Positions 35,801 through 47,800 of a stretch of 64,000 nt of DNA are shown one piece after another; within the stretch, counting starts at the first letter, position 1, and each line of letters begins with the position of its first letter. The notes below the pieces were generated by a model. It had not been told where the DNA came from, did no database searches, and worked only from the letters and a program-made list of their open reading frames with translations. The DNA is from Melanocharis versteri. Its lineage: Eukaryota > Chordata > Aves > Passeriformes > Melanocharitidae. Position numbers and translations under genes: made by a program. Where the stretch lies: positions 646,788 to 710,787 of the forward strand of contig VZTG01001029.1 in the NCBI GenBank assembly GCA_013397845.1, given 5' to 3'.

Positions 35801-38800
35801 AAAGGGTTGACAGGAAAAAAAAAACCCAACAAATAAAGAGTTACATGAGGAACAGAAAAATAAAGCTCTTTGTTACAGAAATTCAAAGCATGATCTCAGG
35901 TCTCAAACACAGCAAAAAGGACTATGACAGGAAGATCAGAACTAAAATATAAGAATGTACATATTATATACCAGTAGGTGGCATTCTTTTTTTCTCAAAC
36001 AATTAAGACGAGATCAATGTCACATAATTTAAGGCACCAAATTAGGTGCGTTGTACAAACACGTTCTCTAAACTCCCATTACGATCTCTTTTATGTTCTT
36101 GAGTTTGTAAATAATACTATCACTTGTTAAGATAGCTTTCCTCTGGATCTCACCTAAGCGCTATGATAAGTAATCTTCCTTTCAAAGACCACTGAACTGC
36201 AGAAGAATTGTTTACAACTACAGAAGAAAACACTCAGCTAAAATCACAATTACTTGAAATTATGTCTTCAACAGTGTTCCTGAAGTACGGTTAAGCCTTG
36301 GCAGAACAGCTCCTCCAAAAGTGGCCAAAGCATTTACAACCAGACATAATTACCTGTCTTTCCAATGAAATTTTGTCACACTCCAAGTCTTGCTTTAAAG
36401 CTCTTTCCTGAAGTAGCTCTGTCCTCATTTGTTCAATCTATTAGAGAAAGAAGACAGAAATTTTAATAAGAGACTTAATTTACATTTATCTAGTATGTAT
36501 ATATATATATATAAATATAAATATATATAAACTACATATACCTATGCAATAAGCAGTATGTTCTTTCTTAGAACCCAAGACGTACACATGATTTCAGATG
36601 AGCTTTACAGCTGCCATCTTGGACAAAAATTTCTGCTTCAGGAAGTTCATGTTATTCCCAGTATTCTAGGCATTTCACACCCACATTGGATATTGTTGAT
36701 GTTCAGAATGATATACATTCTGTAGCAAGGAACTGAACTCTAAGCTGTTATATGAGAGACATATCATGTGGCAAGACACTGAGTTCTGGAACATCAAATC
36801 CATCTTCAAACATCTTTTCCAGTTGTTTCCTTCATACTTAAGTCTGAACCTCTGAAACAGCACCTTACCTTTAAGCTGCTGACTAGTGTAAGTAAAGTTT
36901 CTCTTTATTAAACACAAACTGGTACCTGCAGACAAGTGCCTAGAACTCAGTGAAACACTCCACAGAAAATTGCAGTTTTCTATGTGTATGAGAGTAGTAA
37001 AAGATCTTTTTCAACAGACTCTGCTGCACGATGGGTACGAACATTGCTCCCCTCCTCCAGTCAATTTTATGTCTGTCGTACTGGAGAGGCACCAACTTCT
37101 ACTTTTGGAGAGGGGGTGGGTTTTGCTTGTTTTGTTGAAAGACAACTTTTTGTACAGTTTCTGTTAATATTTCCGCTCCATATTCAACAACCACAAGGAA
37201 GATATATTCTCCATATATAAAGATGTTAAAAAGCTACCTGATCAATACAGGCTCAAGATAAGAATGCAGAATTAGTTTGTTTTACCTCACTATTGGACTT
37301 GACTGGAAAAAAAATTGAGCTCAGAGAGAAACTCCAAACTGCCTAATAGCTGTTACTGAAACTTTGGTGCTAAAGGATGAAGTTTGTAGGGCTATTGAAA
37401 TACTTTTCTTGCTTCCAATCTTGCTTCCAATCTGCAAATCTCTAAAAGTGCTTTTACAGGCACAGCAAATGTTACCACAGAATTTGTGGTTTACACTTCA
37501 CTTCAATTTTATTATGATAGATATCATCTGGGGAACACAGTGAATATCTCTATCAATTACTGTACCTGCAAAAAAAGACTGATGAAGATATCAGTGGCCA
37601 CAGCATTCTTCCCTGCTTTACATCAGTTACATATGAACTTGCATAAACACACCATCCCAGTTAAGCAACTCTCAGTTACAGATTTATCTCAGTAAAGGTC
37701 TTTCAAAAGTCATTGGGAATTCTTGCATAAAAAAATACAAAAGCAATGCTAAGAATGTGAAGGTTAAACAAGCACAGCAGATGAAAATTTACCCTAGGCC
37801 TTATTTTTTAACCACATCATAATATTAAAAGATACGTTTTTAGGTTATCATGTTTAAAGGAAGTAATTTGCACTGTTTCTGGAGCTTGGAAATCGGTATA
37901 TGAATACAAATAATGGCAGCAGTGCATGCAGTTGCATATGTTATGTCACAGGATGGTTTCAGAAGAGTAGAAGGCATTCCTGAAAACTAAGGTCGTAACG
38001 GCACTAGAATACCAATGGTAGCACGTGGCTGTGTTCTTAACAGCTGGGTAATTTCTTAAAAGCTCTCATTGTCACATGGAAGCCTAATAATAACCATGTT
38101 TTATACATTATATAGTAAAATATTATACAGCAAAGTATGATATAGTAAAGTATTATATAGTAAAGTATTATTTTTATAGACACAAATTAGAATCACATGT
38201 GTACAATAGCTGTATTTATTAATGAAATATATGGAAAAAGTTATAATGTGAGAGATTACATAGAATTTATTCTGCTGTAATTGCTTCAGCAAGGCACGGG
38301 AAAAAATACAGCTAAATTTGTGGTAAAATGAATGACTAATTAAAAATGTAGCTGTTAACTGAAGAAAGGGGTTTTGTTTTATGTAGGAACTTGCTTAATG
38401 GACCACTCTGAGGTTCCACTGTGCTCTTACTGTGCTCAGAGGCTGTAACAAATTTGTGCAGTCTTCCCAAGATTCAAACTAAGGAATTATTTAGAGGACA
38501 ATTATTATATTTCCAAGATGACTGCTACTGTTGTTGGATGCCTCTTGGTGAAAGCAACCTCATCGAAAGGTAGTGGGAGAGAAAAAGTACTACATCTGAT
38601 TAGGATCAGAAAGCTACGTGCAAATATATACAAGAGCTTGTTAGAAGAAAAGTGCAACTGATACAATTCTTGCTGGAGGAGATATAAACTGTTTCATCTT
38701 CTTGTGTTTTTCAATAGTAAACACATAATTAACATGCACAAAGGAGAAAAGCAGGTGTCTGCCAAAATGTGCTCGAAGTTCCACTTACTTCACAGCAGTA

Positions 38801-41800
38801 AGATGTACCAGTTTCATGCTCCATAGTCTGTGGATGTACCACGTGGAACTTCATGTTCCATGTTCTACCTTTCCTACGTCTAATATATTATAATTGTGTT
38901 AAAAGAATAAACTATTTCTGCCGCTTAAGGCAACACTTATCACAGCTGGATTTGAAGAATGCTAACAACAAAGAATTGAGAAAAGCAACTGTATCAGATG
39001 TTACAAAGCTTTATCATTTTGTGCCAGCTTTAGGATTAAAAGCAGCTGTTGAGTTCATTACTAGTGAAAGCAGTTTGATTTCTAATAATGATTTAGATGC
39101 CATCAGTACTGTTCACCATCTCATAGGTTTGCAGCCTACGTTTCTTGTTAATTCCTAAGTAGTGTGTGTGTGTGTATGTATATATATATGTGTGTCTTAG
39201 ACAATTTCCAAGTATGTGATCAAAAAACCCGATGAGTAATAAAGAAGAAAGCCAAAGCTAAACAAATCCCTTTGATGCTTCAAAATTGAAAAACAACCTT
39301 CATATGCAGATTTTAATTTCTTTGCTTCCCACAGCCAGTGCCAGCTAAAGAGCAGGTATACAGCTCTCCACTGGGAACACTTTACCAAAAGGAAGCGAAT
39401 CATGCAGGTCAGTGCAATTTTATCCTTCTCTATTTATTCTAAAATTGTCATGAAAACTAGTAAGTCCATTTTTCACACTTATTGGAAATTACTGTGAAGT
39501 CAAAATACTCTTGCTCGCTTTTTCACAGAGCACAAGAATTGATGAGGGTATTGTAAGGATTTTTCAATTATGTTTGCAAAGTCAATATGGCAAGAGATAC
39601 TTCATTTCACTTGTCCATAGGAAAAAAAGAATCATATATTAAAATATGTCCTGTCCCTGCTCACTTTAGACTCAAAGAGCAGCTGAGTGCTCTAGCTTTC
39701 CATGTGTGCCAGTGTGTGTGTGTGATTTGAGCATTTTGGTCTTTCTAGAGTTACTAATACCTTATCATTTAAAATCTAATAGCATATGACCCACTTTTCC
39801 CCAAAATTTTCTTCTGTTTCCACTCTGCTCTGGTACTTCTTGAGAACAAGGCAAGAGGAGATGAGAACAGTGTGTCATGCAGCCATTCAGATTCAAAAAG
39901 GTGTTTAAATTAAAAAATAATAACATTTCATGGCAAGTGAAATGTGAACTATTAGTCTTGCCAATGTTTATTCAAACATTCAGCTTTATGTAAAATAGAA
40001 CCCATTGTTTAAATTTGTTTTTACTGGAAATTTCAGTATTATAGTCCATTATCAGCATGTTAAAATAACATATTTATAATAATAGTTTTAAAAATGTAGA
40101 GGAATACAGATATCAGCAAAATAAATCCATTCTAATTTCTCATGTCATTATAAATGCTTAGCAGACCCTGAAATACTCTTTAGTAATTTGACTACTTAGT
40201 CTTTTTGGCATAAAATCAAAACAAAGCAACCTTTATAACTCATGTGTGAAATGAGAAATTCCAGACCTCAAAATAAACATGTCTTTTACCCATTATGTAA
40301 CATTTTAGTCACCAAACTGTATTTTAGGTTTCCATTCAGTTACCAAATTAACTTACTATAGTACCCACTAGTGCAGCTATGACTAAAGTACTTTTATCCC
40401 AGGTTTATAACACAGACACAGACTCCAGTATTAAAGGCTTCCTGATTTAACAATAGCATGACCCCTCCTTATTATGGGTCCTTTACATTCTATTTCACCC
40501 TCTGACTCGGAGTCTGTACAATATCAATGGAACAATAGCAGAAAGTCTTTATTACAATCAAAAAGAATCTCTGTAACCTGAGTTCAAACAAAGTAGTAAT
40601 GCTGCCTTGGTGCTTCAAGGATGTGTGAGAGAAAGCTGATGTATACCTCACTTCAAACTCTCCAGCTGTCTCAGTGGAACACACAATTTCATTGAAAAGA
40701 CACAGAAACTAAGATTTTACTTTCTGTTCTCCCTCTGAAGCTAGAGCTATTCAAAAGAATGTCAGAAGTTCTTTTTTGTTCGGGAGAAAGAAATGAGAAC
40801 AGAACAGATTATTGTGGGTACCTCAATGCTAATTGTCCCCTGAGCTTCTAGGAAATTACTATGAGCTATAGTACTTCATGTGGAGTTACAGCAGCAGATG
40901 CGCTGTAACAAGTTATGCATCAGTTTCACATCTTTCAGAAAGCAAAAATAAGGCAAAGAACACTATCTAGGCCATGATATTCCAAGATAGCCACATTACT
41001 GTATTTATTTCCATGAACTAATACAACATTTGCATGATCTCAACTACTCAGCCATGGATGTCTGGCTACTTTTGCAGTAATCAGGCCCTATACTCTACTG
41101 GTTTATTATAAATCTTTGTTACAGGACCTACAATTTCTTATGTCAGTTCTTTCAGAAATCTTGAATAATATATTAATAAGGCCTCTGTCTTCAAACCAAT
41201 GAACTCTTAATTCTCCTGAGACTTGGTAATTTCCAACTCAGTGGTCTTGTTTCCAATACACTCACTCCACTTCCTCCTACCTGCACGTTCACCTGGCCTT
41301 ATTGAAGACAGAGGTAAAATGTTCTTTTATTGAGGGGGTGTACCTGGATTACTTTTTATCTTGACTGAGTCCTTATCATACATTCTCCACAACTTCTTCC
41401 CTCTACTTATACAGTCAGAAACCTTTTTGTTACTTGTTTGAGTTACTGTGATAGATCTCACTTAGCTTGGCAAGTATCACTTTATCTTTACATTTTCTGC
41501 CCCATGAGACACAACCTCATTAATAAATCCTTCTTCCCCTCTTTCTGGGCTATCAACATATATTACACTTCTGGAACAAAAGACTGATGTTTTTATGTGG
41601 AAAATGCTTTCCAATTGTCTTGTCTTTGATGTCCCTTAATCAGTTTTTACACTTGTAATGAAAATAAAGCTTCCTCTCTGTTGAAACTGGCTAGCATCCT
41701 TTGTTCAGCTGATTTCACTAATTAATTCCATCATTTCCTAAAGCTCCTCCTCCTTCTTTGAAATTAAGAGTCTATTATGCTGAATTACTTTTCAGTAAGA

Positions 41801-44800
41801 TTGAAATTGTGATCTTTCAATATAAGAGACTCTTCACAACAGGCTAACTGGTCTTCAGTCTTTATATACATCCTGTGTCTGTTTTCCAGTTAGAACAACA
41901 GGGAAAAAATGGTCTGTGATGATGTGGAGGGAGCACATTTAATCATGTTTGTGAACCTTGGGTTTTTTGGATTTACATGCTCTGCCTAAGCATAGCATGT
42001 AAATCCTATTGCTAATCATTATTTAGTTGATCAATATTGATTGTGATCCTAATAACACTTTTTCATAGAATCATTAAGCAAAAGCTGGAAAACTTGTTCA
42101 AGTACCTGCTCTCTGCACCTGCTGATCCTCTCAGACAACAAATCCGAATTATTCTTTTCTTCATCAAGCTCAAGTTCCAGGTGAGATAACTTGTCCTAAG
42201 TGGAACAAAGAAAAGCAACCTCAACATACTACTTTCCATCCTCTTCAGATTGCTAACAGGGCATTCTTCCTTAAACTTCAAGGACTCAAAGTGTCTGAAA
42301 GACTAAGCTTGAAAACTGGAATGCCTCTTAAAACACATAGCAAAAAAGATGGCAGGTAGAGTGAATTTGTTTGACAGAAGTAATATAAACGTTTTGTTTC
42401 CTATTTTTAATCACTCCCAGCAATTTCAAGAAAGTAAGAGAAATTCTGTAATGTTTCTAGAGACTGTTTTTGAGTGTCTGCATTACATTATACGTTTGGA
42501 AGACAAATTTCTTTTTATCTGAGTACAATGACATTGAGATGTTTATTTATGAAAGTCAAATGACTGTCTAGTTGAACTGAACAGTCATGAAGCCCTGTAA
42601 CAAGTTAGAGTTACAATGTTATTCAGACTCCTGAAATGAACTGATATCAAAGGCTAAACAGAACTTACACTTCTAAATACTTCTGAAGTTCTGAATGATG
42701 GGCCTAGAAATGAAAATCATGCTAATTTGCATTATAAGCTCTAGATAAAATTAATTAAAAATAAGTTAATTAAAATGATGAGAATAACTTGTAATTTAGA
42801 ACACATCAAGTTACAATAGATATGCTAACAAATCACATTTAAAATATACCAGAGTAATTTCTGCAGTAATACTACACGGATTTTCAACAACATGAAGCTA
42901 TTTTGACTCCTTCCAAGCAGAATCCATATGAAATACCAAAATTATTTTCATCTCTTCAAAAAAGAAACAAACCCTTAAGAATGTCTTTTACCTCCATTAG
43001 TTTGATTTGTCTTGCTCGATCGTCTTTTAAGTGGTTTTTGGCTTCCAGTTCATACTCCAAGCTTTTGACAGTCTGTTCCAGTAACTGAGTTTTTGTTATT
43101 GCCTCATCCTGGGCTCTCTGGTGGTCCCTCAGGTTCTCTTCCATCAGACGCATCTGAAGCAAAAAGATCACAGGAATACACTTCACACTGTACTTCCTAT
43201 AAACACGGGATGGCAGCAAAGGGGACTCACTCAAACATGACAGATCTGGGAGCATGACAAGAATTCCATTTAGTTACTGGATTTTCACAGTAATTTTTGT
43301 TTTATCCACAAGATGGCACCGAGAAAATAAACTTGGATTATGATCTATAATGAGGTGCTTCATACTACATGTTTACACTGACAATTATCCACAGTGTGGT
43401 TCTTAAAATTTATTTCTTTTTACCAAGTTACAGTAAGCCAAAATTTTGATAATTTTCTAAATGGTTATATGTTTGGAACTTTTACAATATTACTCCTTTC
43501 CTTTTCAGACTCCCAATACTTTAGCTTTTAAATAACTATGTAGTTTATATGTCTGATGCACTCTGATGACAGCATTTTACCAATGACATAATTGCATATG
43601 TAAATATGTAAATATAACTATTAGATACAGTGGGGCTATCTGCTGAGGACAAAAGTTTCCTATTCAACAACTGCATGTCTTCAATAATATTATCCAAAAA
43701 ACCTTCATGGTACTTTAAAAATACATATAATAAGTGAGAGGGGTTTTATCATGAGCATTCCTTGTGCTTATAACTTAACTTGGAACACATATACAATATA
43801 GCATAAGAGGGTTTTTTCTTAAAGAGTTTTCCACATTCTTCCTCTGTTTCAAGTGCTTATTTTAGTAATGAAGCCAAAATAATGTATTAGTGAATGTTCA
43901 CAGAGTTTGCTACCTACTGCTAAGTCCTGACACCTGCATGACTTGGTGAACAGCTAGTTAAGTGCAGGGATCTGTACATTAATATCCTTTTCATATGCAT
44001 TTAATGTTTCAGAATGACATTGAACTGTCAGCTTTCAAGATGAGTACCTTCTGTGTATCCACAGAGAACCCAGAAGAGATGAAACAGTGAAGAACTCCCA
44101 TATTACCTGGCAAGGCTGTTTCATTGTTTTTCTACTGGACCAAGAGGATACTCGTGTTGCCATGATCATTACAATCCTTGGCTTTTGATGAGACTCTCAA
44201 AAAGAAAGTTTTGTGCTCTGTGACAGCTACTCAGGAGAATTTTGATAGACAACAGACTTTCATGTTGAATGGAAAGACTATTTATAGTTCTTGTTAAACA
44301 CAAAGGAGGAAGTGATAATAAAGACTTTCAATTGTCCTGAATATTTAGTCTTCCAGGCTACATTTTAAAGCCCTAGCATACTGCCTCATGGAGATGTAGA
44401 ATTCCACAACTACCGCTATTTCATCCTTTATATACTGTTTGGATTATCTTTCTGTCAAATAATGAAGGTTTATTTTGTTCTTTATTTTTTTCCTCTGTAT
44501 TTGTTTTGTAATTGTAATAGACAACACTAGAAGTATTTTTCATAACTGCAAACACAGTATGTTTACACTGTGTAAACATACATTTACATATTTGATGTAT
44601 GTATTAGTATAGGTATCTACATACATTCATTCAACTCAAGAGCTATGTTCTCAAAATCACCTTTTTATCTTTCACTTTTCATTACGAGTCTTCATTCCCT
44701 TACAAAGGCTCTCCATCCCTGAATGGAATAAATATAGAAGGAAGACACAACAATATACAGGAACTACTCTTTTTCCTATTGCTGTTCTTTTAGATTTAAT

Positions 44801-47800
44801 TTAAAAGAAGTTTTCTAAGGGGAGAGGGCAATATAAGAGAAGTTCTAAACTGGAAAAATCCTACTATTAAAATATTCCATATAGAGAAAACATCTGTGAC
44901 CAATGTATTCTCATAGTTTTTTCAACAGCAGAGCAAGTATATGCAGATTTTTAAAAGACTGGATTGTCTTTATGGCAAAATTTACATACTACAAAGCAGA
45001 CACTTCAAGACTGGTTGATTCTTGGTTGCACAGAAACCTTTGTCATTTAAAGCTGCAACTTGGCTCATAGGAAAGAAGAGGAGAATGTATGTTTATATGT
45101 TTGTTTGTTTGTCCTAAATAACTGGTGGGTTTTTTCCTAATCAAAAATATTTCTGAATTCTTAATTCCTTCAGTAGCAGGCATTAAAGAGCAGCAGATCA
45201 TCAATGGAATCCTTGTCATATCACCTAAGGTGCATTCATTTGTCAAACACTGCATTTATCTGTCCTAAACAGGAACCCCCATTTCCCCCGCAGAAATAAC
45301 ATGCTGATCACCACCATGAAAAATCAAACTCAAAAGCATGCTCAGATCAGCCTCTGATGATGTACATGAGAGTACACAAAAGCACGATAGCAAATGTTCA
45401 TTATCTTGAAAACTACCTGCACTGAATTCTAGGTCAAAGGTGACAATTTGCCACTGAACTTATGAGTCATTACCTCATCTTGCATTCTTATGTTTATCAG
45501 GCGTGATTTTTCTACCTCAATGTTTTTCTCCTTTAATTGCCTCTGCAGATCTATGAATTCCCTGCGATTTTTCTCCTTGTATTCATCAAGCTGGCTCTGA
45601 AGCTCCAGAGTTGATGTTCTTGAGATCTCCAGCATTTCAGACATCTGGGCAAAAAGTACATATACAAAAGGTTCTTTTGTGCTTAATATAACAAAAGGTT
45701 TTTTTTCCTCCAGCTTCAGTATTCAGCTCAGTATTTTCAAATAGAAAATTTATCAAACATTCCCAAATAAATTAATTTCTATGCAGAAGTGGGAAAACAC
45801 AAAACAGTAAGGTTAATTTCTAATAGCATGTGTGGCATGACTATTCTCTTCTTGTCTGTCAGCAGTTCTTCCAGCTGAGTGACATAATGAACAGCACAGT
45901 CACACTTCAGTACGTCAGTATTAGCTGTATGGTTTACACACACGGCACAATAAATCTGATGCAGAAGAGCTTTGAGAATCAGTTGTAAAACTCTGAGATA
46001 TTGCTGTATTGTACACGAGAACTGAACTCAGATCTGGGATCTGGTTTATACAGAACTGGTTTACAATGTCATTTTGAGATAGTGGTGTTCCAATCACTGT
46101 TCCAGCCCTGAAAGCTTTTAATAAGAGCCTCTAGGTTAAAGAAACTAATACTAAACTTTGCATTTTACTTTCTTTTACACAATTAAAAATATATAATTTT
46201 TTACAATTTGCCAGTTAATTTACTTCTGTCTGTTAAATATTCAGATCCCTGCAGCCTCTTGGGGGTGAACTCATACCTCCTCCTGTAACTTCTCAACAGT
46301 CTTGTTCAGTTGCAATCGTTCATTCTCCATTTCATTCTTTATCTGCTTTAACTGCTCCTTCTGCTGAGTTTCATCTTTTAATTGCTGACTTAACTGCTGC
46401 CGTTCCTGTGAAATGCAATGGATGTTCTCCTGCGGTAGATTAAAAGATACATATAATGAAATGTAGACCATCTTTTCTAATGCCTTAAAGGAATGTTACT
46501 TAACGCAGTAATACCAGCAGCTGCTGTAAAATTAAGACAAATTTCAGGTTTTACAGTTTGCTAGCTAGTATAGGACAAACACTGATATGTCAGGCTAGAA
46601 ACAACTGAATGTCCATTTATACCTCTTTTCTTAACTCAGGTATTAAAACCATGATGCAATGGGAATGTTGCTACCAGCTTCCCAAATGCTGCTGTTTCCT
46701 CAGTGTCTACCCTTTCAGTACACTATACTGAATTTCAGTATTTGAAATCGGGATGCCCCATAGACCAGCTTCAATGGTCAATTTAAATATAATCTCTAAT
46801 TTGAGTGCCCTTCATGTACAAAAATCCATGAGCACTTTTCAGTGGAACTGGCTGGCCTGTCACAGTGTAACTGCAAGTCAGGCAAACAGCCTGTCAGCTG
46901 CCAATTTAAAGCCAATAGTTAGTGGCAATTAATTACTTTGTGAAGAAGCTGAAGTGTTATTATACAAAAAGAGAACAAAACGGGGAAAATGAAAAGGAGT
47001 CATTTGTTTCCACACTAACCTAAAAGATTATTCTGACATTTCTCTATTTTTCCAAACAATACTAGTTGAATGTTCTCTTTACAAAATTAGTAATTCATCT
47101 CAGCTGATAACTGAAAATTAAGAATGTATTTCAACTTACAATGCTCTGCAATGCTAATTCTAGATTCCTACCATTATCTACCACAATGAAAAGATAAACT
47201 TCCTATTTTTCCACCCATTGAAAGGATCCCATGATCTGACTGTTTAATTTTAAAAGCACGGATTATTTGACACTGCCATCCATAATGTTAGTATAATTGT
47301 TATTTTTTAAGATATTACAGTACCATATATGCTGTGGTTAAAGGGCAGAATAATTAGGTCATTTCTCTTCTCAATGGTGCAAAAATGTTGAGATGTATTT
47401 CATCTCTTGAAACACTGTCCTACATAGAGGTGGCTACCCTAAAACAGAGGTTAGAACACAACACAAAATGCTACAAAAATACTCCTCACTTGACCATCCA
47501 TAAACAAAATTTCAATATATATTGAGGGTGATTTTAGATGAAAGCACTACTGCAAACTGTCTATTACAATTAAGTGCATACCAGCTTTAACTTTTCTGAC
47601 TAGAAATCCAGAATGGAGGAGGAATAGACTTGGCTGTTTCCAGTAACTGTTACAGTTCTATTCATACTGTCATTGTCTTTCCATGCTAGTCCATCATTAT
47701 AAGTAATTTGTATTATGTAAAAAAGCAAGATGGGACAGTCAGGAATTACATTTCCACTGGGATACACATTATTACAGTGCCAGAGTTTGTCGTCTAAATT

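Larger units (their letters stand above)
36438..42105 (-). other. CGNL1: CGNL1 intron (5.7 kb)
   Basis: Between the 90-nt and 84-nt exons. It contains four copies of a 15-bp AT-rich unit at 38111-38170 and a GT/AT microsatellite at 39162-39195. I found no exon in it. Confidence 0.85.

Noticed and set aside
42061..42090. ATAGAATCATTAAG string resembling a CR1 3' tail next to a CGNL1 exon
   Set aside because: Only about 14 bases match and the remainder does not continue as CR1, so it is within chance.
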